Positions 26,057 to 35,100 of a stretch of DNA of 64,000 nucleotides are shown here, piece by piece (position 1 is the stretch's first letter; each line of letters begins with the position of its first letter). Origin of the DNA: Fibrobacter sp. UWB16. Its GTDB lineage: Bacteria > Fibrobacterota > Fibrobacteria > Fibrobacterales > Fibrobacteraceae. The position numbers and the translations under genes were made by a program. The DNA lies in assembly GCF_900215325.1 (NCBI RefSeq), contig NZ_OCMS01000004.1, positions 124,001 to 188,000 on the forward strand. Direction: 5' to 3'. The notes under the pieces were generated by a model. That model was not told where the DNA came from. It did no database searches and saw only the letters and a list, made by a program, of their open reading frames with translations.

Positions 26057-27724
26057 TTAAAAGTTATTGTTCTTCTTGGCAGCGGCTTCTGCTTCGGCCA
26101 AAGCCTTTTCGGCCTTTTCCTTGTTTGCCTTGTCCCAGGCAAGGATGCTCTTGAGGGCGAGAATGCAGGGGCTCTTAGCAACGATAAGCGTGAGTTCGTC
26201 CTTTTCGAGGGATTCCTTCACGAGACGCTTGAATTCTTCCGGTTCCTTGACCTGGTTCACTTCGTAGACGTTGTCGAAACCGGCGACCTTTGCGACTTCC
26301 TTGTAGTCAATCTTATATGCCGGAGAGTGGTCGAGGTGACGGCCCGTACCCGGGTGTTCCTGCTGACCGGTCATAGCGGTGATGCTATTGTCGAGAATGA
26401 TGACGACATGGCCAGTTTCCGGGCGGTTGTAGCCCGCTTCCACAAGGCCGGTGATGCCGCTGTGAACAAACGTAGAGTCGCCAATCACGGAGACAACGCG
26501 CTTTGCCTGTTCGCGCGGAAGCACGTTACGGAGACCGATACCCATACCGATTGCGGCACCCATGTCAATCATGTAGTCCATGGCGCTAATCGGCGGGAGG
26601 GCGGCCAGCGTATAGCAGCCGATGTCACCGGAAACGATGCAGTCGAGTTCCTTGAGAACTGCGAAGGAGCTGCGGTGCGGGCAGCCCGGGCAGAGCATAG
26701 GCGGCTTACCCTTGACCGGAACCGGATCCGGGTTCTTGTCGCCAGCGATAATGCGGCGGACGCGGTTCACGTCGAGTTCACCAAAGCGGAAAATCGGGTC
26801 AAACTTGCTTTCGCACTGGATGCCAGCGGCCTTGATGTTTTCAGCAAGCCACGGGTCGTTTTCTTCGATGACCATGAGGCGCTTGCCTTCGAACTTCTTC
26901 GCGAAATCCTTGATGAGCTGCATCGGCAGCGGGTATGTCATACCGAGCTTGAGGATGCTTGCTTCCGGGGCGGCTTCGCGGACGTGGTGGTAGCTGATGC
27001 CGCTCACGATGATACCGAAATCGGCGCTGCGCATTTCGACCTTGTTCGGGCCTTCGGCAACGTTCCAAGCTTCCATTTCGTCCATCTTGGCGCGGAGGCG
27101 ACGGCCAGCCGGTTTCGAGAATCCCGGCACCATCACGTGCTGGGCGATATTGCGTTCGAAGTTCGGCACCATTGCCGGGAGTTCTTCCTTCGGCACGACG
27201 ATGGACTTGGAATGGTCCACGCGGGTGGTCATGCGGAGGATGACAGGAATCTTGAATTTTTCGCTCGTCTGCATGGCGATGCGGAAGAAATCGTAGGCTT
27301 CCTGGGAGTTGGACGGTTCGAACATCGGGCAAACGGATGCCTTCGCGTGGTTACGCGTATCCTGTTCGTTCTGGGAGCTGCCCTGACCCGGGTCATCGGC
27401 AACAATCCACACCATGCCGCCATCGACACCCGTGTAAGTTGCAGTATAGAGAACATCACTTGCCACATTCAAGCCAACCATCTTCATGGTGACAACACTG
27501 CGAGCGTGACCAAAAGCGGCACCGAGAGCGACTTCGGCAGCGACCTTTTCGTTCGGAGCCCACTGGGCATAGCCACCCAGTTCAGAGTAATCTTCCAAGA
27601 TTTCGGTGGACGGAGTTCCCGGATAACCTGCGGCAAGTTGCACATTGCAATGACGCATGGAAAGGGAAATGGCTTCGTTGCCCGAAATCAGCATCTTTTT
27701 CGCATTTGGATCAAAAGCTGGCAT
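26057..27724 (-). CDS. iorA: Indolepyruvate ferredoxin oxidoreductase, alpha subunit (no ferredoxin tail)
   Basis: 555 aa from the ATG at 27724, which has AGGA 8 bp upstream. The longer frame to 27874 has no ribosome site and a non-conserved start. The N-terminal pyrimidine domain (AAGYPGTPSTEI) is followed by CPGCPHRSSF, the TPP-binding GDIGCYTL...GMGIGLRN region and IGDSTFVHSGITGL. IorA usually ends in a domain with two CxxCxxC clusters. Here the protein ends with SPCILALK and an Ala/Glu/Lys-rich helix and has no Cys cluster, so electrons must leave by another route or a separate ferredoxin. It is co-transcribed with iorB. Confidence 0.88.
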   Translation of the reverse strand: MPAFDPNAKKMLISGNEAISLSMRHCNVQLAAGYPGTPSTEILEDYSELGGYAQWAPNEKVAAEVALGAAFGHARSVVTMKMVGLNVASDVLYTATYTGVDGGMVWIVADDPGQGSSQNEQDTRNHAKASVCPMFEPSNSQEAYDFFRIAMQTSEKFKIPVILRMTTRVDHSKSIVVPKEELPAMVPNFERNIAQHVMVPGFSKPAGRRLRAKMDEMEAWNVAEGPNKVEMRSADFGIIVSGISYHHVREAAPEASILKLGMTYPLPMQLIKDFAKKFEGKRLMVIEENDPWLAENIKAAGIQCESKFDPIFRFGELDVNRVRRIIAGDKNPDPVPVKGKPPMLCPGCPHRSSFAVLKELDCIVSGDIGCYTLAALPPISAMDYMIDMGAAIGMGIGLRNVLPREQAKRVVSVIGDSTFVHSGITGLVEAGYNRPETGHVVIILDNSITAMTGQQEHPGTGRHLDHSPAYKIDYKEVAKVAGFDNVYEVNQVKEPEEFKRLVKESLEKDELTLIVAKSPCILALKSILAWDKANKEKAEKALAEAEAAAKKNNNF

Positions 27725-27879
27725 GATATTCCTTTTTTGTTTTAATCGTTTTTTAAACGAACTGCAATATAGAAAAAAACTATTTTGTGCATCCTTGGCA
27801 CGGACTTCAAGAAACGCAAAAACAAGAAGTAATTTTTTGTTATATATTAAATGATTCAATTTGCTTAACAACAATTGAT

Positions 27880-28118
27880 GTCATCCTGAGCAAAGCGAAG
27901 ACTACTCAGAAGGCGAGCGTTGCAAAAATGAGTGAACTCATTTTTATAACCGAGCCAAAGAGTAGGGGCTTAGCCCCATCCAGTTATTTCTCGTTAGCGA
28001 TTACAAGACTTTACTGGATTGACGGCTACGCCGTCCGAGGCTTCGGCACAAAAATAGGTCTGCAAGCAGCCCTGCTTTGTGTGCCTCGCACTCTATTCTT
28101 CACTCCGTTCAGAATGAC
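27880..28118. repeat. 239-bp MITE-like element with imperfect terminal inverted repeats
   Basis: It begins GTCATCCTGAGCAAAGCGAAG and ends CTTCACTCCGTTCAGAATGAC, which are inverted copies of each other with a few mismatches. Inside are small palindromes (GGGGCTTAGCCCC; GACGGCTACGCCGTC). It encodes no transposase. It fills most of the gap between iorA and the flavodiiron gene. Confidence 0.6.
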
Positions 28119-28152
28119 GCGATGAGTGAAATTAAAAATAAGAGGTAGAAAA

Positions 28153-29331
28153 ATGATTGTTTCAAATTTTAGCGAAAGCATTAAGTTCGTTGGGGTGGAT
28201 GACCGCGAGATTGATTTGTTTGAAGGGCAGTACAAAGTTCCTGACGGAGTTTCGTACAATTCCTACGTGATTTTTGATGAGAAGATTGCGGTCACGGATT
28301 CCGTAGACGCACACAAAGTAAGTGAATGGTTGACAAATGTTGAAAATGCGTTGCAGGGCAAAACGCCTGACTACCTAATTGTCCACCATTTGGAACCCGA
28401 CCACGCCGGCGGCTTTCTTGAATTTATCAAGAAGTACCCGGACGCAACCATCGCCGCATCCGCAAAGGCGCTTGCATTCATTCCGCAGTTCGTCAAGCTT
28501 CCGGAAGGCACAAAGACGCTCACGCTCAAGGATGGCGACACGCTTTCGCTCGGCAAGCACTCGCTAAAGTTCATCGCAGCCCCGATGGTCCACTGGCCCG
28601 AAGTCTTGCTCAGTTATGACGAATCCGAAAAGATTCTGTTCTCCGCAGACGCATTCGGTACATTCGGACTTTCTAGCAAGCTCGGCGAAGACTGGGTGAG
28701 CGAAGCAAGACGCTACTACATCAACATCGTCGGGAAATACGGTTTGCAGGTGCAGGGTGTGTTGAAGAAGCTCGCGGGCATCGAAGTCAAGACGATTTGT
28801 CCGTTGCACGGTCCGGTTCTTACAGACAATTTAAGTTTCTACATTGACAAGTACAACACCTGGAGTAGCTACGCACCTGAAACGCAGGGCGTGTTCGTCG
28901 CCTACGCAGGCGTTTACGGCCACACGGCAGAAGCCGCGAAGAGGCTCGCCGAATCGCTCCGTGAAAAAGGCGTTGATGTAACGATTATGGATTTGGCACG
29001 CACGTACTCTTCGGAGACGGTCGCACAGGCATTCCGTTACAGCCATCTCGCCGTATGCGCAACAACGCTTGATGCCGGGCTCTTCCCCGCTGCCGAAAAG
29101 TTCCTCACGCACATCAAGGCGAAAAACTACTGCAACCGCAAAGTCGGCATTGTCGAAAACGGCACATGGGCACCCATGGCCGCAAAGAAAATGCACGAGA
29201 TTCTTGACACGCTCAAGAACGTGACATTCTGCGAAACGACAGTCACGCTCAAGTCCGCCCTTGACGAGACTTCTGCCGCAAAGCTTGAAGAACTTGCCGT
29301 AGAATTCGCGAAGGATTTGGGGAAAGCGTAG
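28153..29331 (+). CDS. Flavodiiron protein / A-type flavoprotein
   Basis: 392 aa from the ATG at 28153 (ribosome site AGAGG). An upstream in-frame ATG at 28126 adds nine basic residues and is less likely. An N-terminal metallo-beta-lactamase-like diiron domain (about 1-245) holds HHLEPDHAGG with the H-x-E-x-D-H ligands and further His ligands (MVHWPE, CPLHGP). A C-terminal flavodoxin domain (about 255-390, VAYAGVYGHTAEAA) carries FMN. Such proteins reduce O2 or NO to protect anaerobes. No rubredoxin gene is adjacent. A repeat element fills the upstream gap, and a terminator lies about 50 bp downstream. Confidence 0.9.
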   Translation: MIVSNFSESIKFVGVDDREIDLFEGQYKVPDGVSYNSYVIFDEKIAVTDSVDAHKVSEWLTNVENALQGKTPDYLIVHHLEPDHAGGFLEFIKKYPDATIAASAKALAFIPQFVKLPEGTKTLTLKDGDTLSLGKHSLKFIAAPMVHWPEVLLSYDESEKILFSADAFGTFGLSSKLGEDWVSEARRYYINIVGKYGLQVQGVLKKLAGIEVKTICPLHGPVLTDNLSFYIDKYNTWSSYAPETQGVFVAYAGVYGHTAEAAKRLAESLREKGVDVTIMDLARTYSSETVAQAFRYSHLAVCATTLDAGLFPAAEKFLTHIKAKNYCNRKVGIVENGTWAPMAAKKMHEILDTLKNVTFCETTVTLKSALDETSAAKLEELAVEFAKDLGKA

Positions 29332-29342
29332 TAGACGATAAA

Positions 29343-29373
29343 GGAGATGCCCTGTCGAAGCAGGGCATGACAG
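29343..29373. repeat. Short palindromic intergenic repeat (variable-stem family)
   Basis: GGAG, stem ATGCCCTG / CAGGGCAT, then GACA. Confidence 0.85.
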
Positions 29374-29384
29374 AATCCATGCAA

Positions 29385-29413
29385 AAAAAGTCGGCGGACG
29401 CCGACTTTTTCGT
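29385..29413 (+). terminator. Terminator of the flavodiiron gene
   Basis: Stem AAAAAGTCGGC / GCCGACTTTTT has a 4-nt loop. Confidence 0.85.
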
Positions 29414-29425
29414 TTAGAAAATGTC

Positions 29426-29463
29426 ACTGGATCCTTCAACCCTTACGGGTTTCAGGATGACGA
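29426..29463. repeat. Short palindromic repeat, ATCCT/AGGAT variant
   Basis: ACTGGATCCTTCAACCC...GGGTTTCAGGATGACGA carries an inner CCCTTACGGG stem. A partial second copy (GGGTTTCAGGATGACAAG) follows at about 29472. Confidence 0.7.
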
Positions 29464-29493
29464 GGTGAAAACGGGTTTCAGGATGACAAGTAT

Positions 29494-29547
29494 GGAGATT
29501 CCGGCTTACTTCGACTCCGCTCAGCACAGGCTCTGGCCGGAATGACA
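29494..29547. repeat. Long-loop palindromic repeat (variable-stem family)
   Basis: GGAGA, stem TTCCGGC / GCCGGAA, then TGACA. It has the same CTTCGACTCCGCTCAGCACA loop type as at 16846. Confidence 0.85.
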
Positions 29548-29556
29548 CTAAAAAAA

Positions 29557-29586
29557 GGTGACCCCGGAATGGAATCCGGGGTGACA
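29557..29586. repeat. Short palindromic intergenic repeat (variable-stem family)
   Basis: Stem CCCCGGA / TCCGGGG is followed by TGACA. It lies in tandem with the preceding copy. Confidence 0.85.
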
Positions 29587-29607
29587 AGCGCGAGGAGCGT
29601 TCACCAG

Positions 29608-29955
29608 TTACTTCTTGCTGGCGAGTTCCTCTTCGAGTTTCTTGTTGCGGCTGTCCTGCATTTCGCAGACATTTTTAAGGTTGTTTATTTCTGCGTTTTG
29701 CTTGGCGACCTGGTCCTTGAGATCTTCGCACTTGGCAGCGTAGGTCTGTTCGGATTCAATGCGGCTATTCAATTCCTTGCGGAGGCTGTCCACGGAATTG
29801 CGGAGCTTTTCGACGGCATCGTCGGCATCCTTGATAACCGGATTATCACAGGCTTCGTTTTCGTTGCAAGAACAGCATTTAAAAAACTTCTTTGTAATGG
29901 CAACAGTCGCTGCGGCACCGAGAATGGCACCGACTAAAAAGCTATTCGTCTTCAT
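29608..29955 (-). CDS. Small membrane-anchored coiled-coil protein
   Basis: 115 aa from the ATG at 29955 (ribosome site AAGGAG). A longer frame to 29982 has no support. Residues 5-22 form one membrane helix with an AILGAAATVA glycine-zipper-like face. Residues 27-36 hold four Cys (CCSCNENEAC), which could bind metal or form disulfides. The rest (about 45-115) is one coiled coil. The family is not recognised. The Cys cluster just after the membrane segment is the only distinctive point. Confidence 0.65.
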   Translation of the reverse strand: MKTNSFLVGAILGAAATVAITKKFFKCCSCNENEACDNPVIKDADDAVEKLRNSVDSLRKELNSRIESEQTYAAKCEDLKDQVAKQNAEINNLKNVCEMQDSRNKKLEEELASKK

Positions 29956-30086
29956 AGTCAAACTCCTTGTAATCAAATCCACCTAATAATATCCATTAAA
30001 AAAACGGGAAAGTCAAGTTTTTTTTAGAAAAATGCCTTTTTTACGAGAAATTATGGGTTCCCTCTCGTTGGTCGAGGATGACATAT

Positions 30087-30116
30087 GCCGACCCCGGCAC
30101 GGAGGCCGGGGTGACA
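30087..30116. repeat. Short palindromic intergenic repeat (variable-stem family)
   Basis: Stem CCCCGGC / GCCGGGG is followed by TGACA. A decayed GAGGATGACA half-copy precedes it at about 30073. Confidence 0.8.
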
Positions 30117-30180
30117 AAGGTTAAAGCTTGCAAAAATGGTACAAAAATCTTATATTAATTTAAAATACTTCAAGGTGTAT

Positions 30181-31773
30181 ATGGTTGATCCTCTTTATTC
30201 CGTGCTAGCTTTTACCTGTGCGTTCGTCTTGCTGATTTTCAAGAATCAGTTTAGAATCGTATTGGACAAAAGCGAAAAAACAGACAAGGATTTCTTGTAC
30301 CTTGCCAACTGGGTGATTGTATTTTGCCTCCAGGACGGTATCTGGGGGATTTTCGGCTGCGGAGCTATCAAGAACAACTTCCTGCTTTTCCTGTCATCCT
30401 CGTTTTTCCATGCGGCAGCCGCTGTCATGGCCTTTATCTGGCTCAACTACATATTGAATTTCATCAACATCGAGCGCGAAAAGGCTATTCCCGCCAAGAT
30501 ATTGTCCCTAGCGCTAGTCATATTCCAGCTAATCCTTCTTTTGATGAATTTCAGGTCAAGTTTTCTTTTCGGCATCAGCGACGAGGGCACCTACATCGTC
30601 ATGAACGGGAGAAACCTGCTATATTACAGCCAATATTTCACATTCTTCGTCATTGCAATTTTTCTGGTTTACAAAACAGCGAGCGCAAAAAAGACAAGCG
30701 CCCGCAAACACTATGCCGCAGGGTTCCTGTTTATTTCGGCACCGGTCCTGTGCGGTTTTCTGCAAAGGGGATTTCCATTTTCTCCGTGTGATTCCATCGG
30801 ATCCATGCTCGGCTGCTGCACCATCTACGCGTTTTTCATCTCGAAAATTAGCCGCAACAGGGACTTGTCGCAAAAGGCGGTCATCATCGCAGGGCTTTCT
30901 TCGGACTACGACGTGGTCGTGTACGTCAATATTCCCAAGAACCAAGCCAAGTTCTACCAGATCAGCGAAAAGTTCACCCCGCTCCTGTGGGAAGGTCGCA
31001 ATTCCACCAACCCCAAGGATTTCGACAACTTTATGAAGCGCATTTACGTCCCCAACGAATTTAGCGAATTTATCGAAAAATCGACAATTGACAAGTGCAT
31101 CGAACTTTTACAGAGTGCCCCCTATTATACCATCCCATTCCTCGCAAGCATCAACGGACAGATTGAGCATTACCGCCTGAAAATCGCAAGCGACAAAAGC
31201 AACGCCCAGGGGTTCATTATCGGCATTATCAACGTCGAAGAGGAACATCGTCTAGAAGAAACCGCACAACGCTTGAGAAAGGATCTCCAGCATACAAAGC
31301 TCATTGCGAACAAAGACCCGCTCACAGGAGTCGGGAGCGCCGCCGCGTTCAAGGCAAAATGCGAACTGATTGACAACGAAATCAACGCCAAGGACAAAAT
31401 AAAATTTGCGCTTGTAGAATGCGACGTCAACGACCTGAAGGTTATCAACGATACGTTCGGGCACGACATGGGCGATGAATATCTCAAGAACTGCAGCAAG
31501 GTTTTCTGCGATATTTTCAAGCACAGCCCGGTTTTCCGCATCGGCGGTGATGAATTTGTCATCATCCTTTTCGGCGAACAGTACGAAAAACGCGCAGAAC
31601 TTTTTGAAAAGCTGAAATCATCCGTGAACCGCAAGCCAGACGCCCCGAAGGAGAGCATTTCGTTTGCGGCAGGCATGGCGGATTACAGCAGCAAAATTGA
31701 CGAATGCGTTAAGGACGTGCTCAAGAGAGCCGACACGTTCATGTATATAAATAAAGGGAAGTTTAAGAATTAA
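30181..31773 (+). CDS. Membrane diguanylate cyclase (GGDEF)
   Basis: 530 aa from the ATG at 30181, which has AAGG upstream. An ATG at 30136 has no ribosome site. About six membrane segments fill residues 1-225, as in 7TM-type sensor regions. A PAS-like region (about 235-360) and a short coiled coil lead to the GGDEF domain (about 365-525). That domain has DPLTGVGSAAAF, NDTFGHDMGDEYL and an intact GGDEF at about 455. No RxxD inhibitory site precedes GGDEF, so product feedback is probably absent. It makes cyclic di-GMP from GTP in response to an unknown membrane signal. Confidence 0.88.
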   Translation: MVDPLYSVLAFTCAFVLLIFKNQFRIVLDKSEKTDKDFLYLANWVIVFCLQDGIWGIFGCGAIKNNFLLFLSSSFFHAAAAVMAFIWLNYILNFINIEREKAIPAKILSLALVIFQLILLLMNFRSSFLFGISDEGTYIVMNGRNLLYYSQYFTFFVIAIFLVYKTASAKKTSARKHYAAGFLFISAPVLCGFLQRGFPFSPCDSIGSMLGCCTIYAFFISKISRNRDLSQKAVIIAGLSSDYDVVVYVNIPKNQAKFYQISEKFTPLLWEGRNSTNPKDFDNFMKRIYVPNEFSEFIEKSTIDKCIELLQSAPYYTIPFLASINGQIEHYRLKIASDKSNAQGFIIGIINVEEEHRLEETAQRLRKDLQHTKLIANKDPLTGVGSAAAFKAKCELIDNEINAKDKIKFALVECDVNDLKVINDTFGHDMGDEYLKNCSKVFCDIFKHSPVFRIGGDEFVIILFGEQYEKRAELFEKLKSSVNRKPDAPKESISFAAGMADYSSKIDECVKDVLKRADTFMYINKGKFKN

Positions 31774-31816
31774 CGGATTTGTGCAGGGAGCTCTCCGCCT
31801 CCGCGGAGAGAAGACA

Positions 31817-31850
31817 CAAAAAAACCCCGGGTCTTTCGACTCGGGGCTTT
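31817..31850 (-). terminator. Terminator of the tRNA-Ser transcript
   Basis: On the minus strand, GCCCCGAGTC, a GAAA loop and GACCCGGGG are followed by T7. Confidence 0.85.
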
Positions 31851-31854
31851 TCAG

Positions 31855-31943
31855 CGGGAAGAGCGAGATTCGAACTCGCGATAGGATTTAGTCCTATACG
31901 TCCTTAGCAGGGACGCGCCTTCGGCCAACTCGGCCATCTTCCC
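31855..31943 (-). tRNA. tRNA-Ser, anticodon GCU
   Basis: 89 nt on the minus strand. Acceptor stem GGGAAGA / TCTTCCC with discriminator G, anticodon loop CTGCTAA (anticodon GCT), a long variable arm typical of tRNA-Ser, and the T-loop GTTCGAATC. CCA is not encoded (CTG follows), so it must be added after transcription. Confidence 0.95.
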
Positions 31944-32120
31944 ATCTTGGGGACACTAATTTTAACAAAATTTCAGCAAAATTTCAAGGGGTAACAGCCA
32001 AATTCATTGATTTTCCACAAAAATAGGCCTATTTTTTACATATTACGGGCTCCCAGGCAGGCCACCCCTTCAAAACTTTTATATCTTGTAAGTCGTTAAT
32101 AGTCAATAATTTACGGAAAC

Positions 32121-35100
32121 ATGAACAAGTTTGTCAAAATCATCGTCGCCATCTTCCTTGTAGCCTTGATTTGCTACATCCCTTTTTACATCGTCGTGTT
32201 CAAGATCCTCCCCGAACGCGACCCGGACAACCAATTCAACCGCGCCAATATTTTGCAGGTGCTCTCCGGCGAAACCCGCGTCTTCTATGAAGACGGCGAA
32301 AACCTGCTCGGAGCATTCTTTGACGCGAACCACCGCGTGTACGTACCCTACGGCGATATTCCGGTCAACTTGATCAACGCCCTTATCGCAGCCGAAGACT
32401 CCCGTTACTGGACCCACAACGGTTATGACCTCAAGGGTTTCATGCGCGCCATGGTCAATAACATCAAATCAGGGCGTGTCAGCCAGGGCGGATCCTCACT
32501 CACGCAGCAAGCGGTCAAGAACATTTTTGGTCGCGAAGAGCGTAGCGTCAAGGAAAAACTCAAGGAATTTTTGAACGCGCTCCGCATGGAGAAGCATTTT
32601 ACCAAGGAAGACATCCTGGAATTTTACCTGAATCAGTTCCACGTTTCGGGTACGGGCAAGGGTGTGGCTATCGCCGCCCAGTACTTCTTTAACAAGGAAC
32701 TCAAGGACCTGACGCTTGCCGAATGCGCATTCATCGCAGGCTCGGTGAAGGGACCGTTCAACTACGACCCGTTCATCCAGCGCACCGAAGAACGCAGGCA
32801 AAAGGCAATCGAACGCGGCGAGACGCGACTCCGCTACGTACTCGGACGCATGGTCGAAGAAGGCTACATCGAACAGGCCGACATGGATGCAGCCACCGCA
32901 AAGCCTTTGGAATTCAACCACGGCAACTTCCGCTTCACAATGAGCACGACGCTCGAACGCTTGGAAGAACGCCTCGACAGCGACTTTTTCCACGAACTTT
33001 TCCAAAAGGAAGGCATCGAAGACTGGCGCAAGGCTCAGCTCGAAATCACGACAACTTTGAACGCCAAGTCGCAGGACGCCGCCAAACGCGCATTGCAGAC
33101 AAACATCAGCAACTTGCAATTACAGCTCGGTGGCTTTGTGCTCCCGAAGGCGCAATTTGCAAACCGCGCCCGCACCGCTCGCAAGGGCGATTACCTCTAC
33201 GGCGCCGTGGATAGCGTTTTCTACGATACAACCGGCAGACTGCAATCGCTCAAGTTGAACTTCGGACAGCTCAAGGGCATTGTCACGGAGCAGTCCGTAA
33301 ACGACTTTGCCAAGCTCGCCGGTGGCGATGTGAACAAGATTCTCGCGACCCAGCTCAAGCCGGGCGCCATTCTCCTCGTGAGCATCATCGACGAAACCCC
33401 GATTGACGGTTACGCACAGTGCAAAATTGAAACAGAACCGGTGCTGCAAGGCGCACTCGTCGCCATCCAGAACGGCAAGGTGCTCGCAAGCCAAGGCGGG
33501 TTCCACAACACAGGATTTGACCGTAGCTTCAAGGCGCTCCGCCAACTCGGTTCTAGCTGGAAGCCGATTCTTTACGCTCTCGCCCTCAAGTACCACTGGA
33601 ACTACCTCGACAATCTTGAAAACGAATTCAACGCTTTCCAGTACGGGAACCAGTTCTACTTCCCGCGCCCAGACCACAAAAACAAGGGTGACGTTGTCAG
33701 CATTGCATGGGCCGCTACGCGTTCCGAAAACATTGCAAGTATTTGGCTTTTGGAACACCTCATGGACAAGCTCTCAGACAAGGAATTCGAAGACGTCGCT
33801 CGCGAAAACGGATTTGCACGCAACCCGGACGAAGAACGCATCAAGTTCGTGGAACGCTTGCGCGACAAGTTCGGCCTCATGATGAAGGAAGACGTCAAGC
33901 GCGAAATCGAATTCACGAAGGCACGCGATGCGCTCGTGGAACGTTATATGAACGACGGCAAGGTATTGCAGGCCCGCGCCGTGCAGAACTTGCGCTACGG
34001 CACGTTTACGGACATCGGTTTGAAACAAGCGAAGCGCGACCCGAAAATTACGAAGTACGTAAACCACAACTTTAAGCGTTACTCTGAAATCTGGCGTGCC
34101 CGCGAAATCCAGGAGCTCGACCCGGATGAATCGACAAAGCTCTTGCCGCTCGATTCCGTACAGCTGATCGAAAACTTTACGCTTGCCGACTTTAAACGTT
34201 TGAACGCCATGATTGAACCGGTCGATAGCGATGCAGATTACTTTGACATGGCTCATCTGCGTTACTGGCCGGATTACCGCCGTGCGCTTGCGATGGCCGA
34301 CTACGCCCGCTTTGCCAACGAAATCGGCATCCACCAGAAATTGCAGAAAGTGTTCAGTATGCCGCTCGGCGTGAACGACATTACGCTTGCCGAAATCACG
34401 ACCGCCTACCAGACGCTCCTCACAGGCAAGATTTTCAAATGCAAGGACGCCAACTGGACCGAAGCCTGCTTTATCAAGGAAATCAAGAACCGCGACGGCC
34501 GTACGATTTTCAGGAACAAGATGGAATCGATGACGGTGCTTGACGATACCGTGACAACGCAGATGGGCGTGATGCTGCGCTCCGTGTTTACAAACGGTAC
34601 GGCACATAGCCAGCTCACCGCACTGAGCGTCAAGAATCCAGAAGGCGCATCGAAGCTCCGCTATCCGGTAATGGGTAAGACGGGTACAACAAACGATTAC
34701 CGCAACGTGGCGTTCCTTGGAGCGCTCCCGACGTACGTCAAGGAAAAGAACGGCATCGCACTGGATTCCGTGATTGCCATTGGTAGCTATGTGGGCTTTG
34801 ACGACAACAAGCCTTTGAAATCGGGACGCACGCGTATTGCAGGCGCCTCGGGTGGTTTGCCGCAATGGGCTTCGTTTGCGAAGGAAGAAATCGACATTCT
34901 CGGCATTCCGAAGCAAATCGACTTCCTCGACATTTCGATGATCGCCACGGGCGAAGTGCCGCTGATGCTGACAAACGAACGTGGAGAACTCACGGTGGAC
35001 CCGATGACCGGCGAAGCTTTGGTGAACGGCGAAAAAGGCCGCCCGCTCCCGTGGCTCGATGTGCCAGGATTCACACCGCCGCAAGTACAGAAGATAGCCG

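Larger units (their letters stand above)
31774..32120. other. Intergenic region holding tRNA-Ser
   Basis: Outside the tRNA and its terminator I see one GC-rich hairpin (CTCTCCGC / GCGGAGAG, about 31790-31810, without a T run). An AT-rich stretch before the PBP gene probably holds its promoter. Confidence 0.5.

Noticed and set aside
25544-27745. A 733-codon frame opposite iorAB and a 586-codon frame opposite oppA.
   Set aside because: Both are antisense shadows of strongly biased genes. Their translations are rich in Val/Asp/Phe/His and match nothing.
27787-28125. A 112-codon plus-strand frame upstream of the flavodiiron gene.
   Set aside because: It reads through the MITE-like element and has no ribosome site or family.
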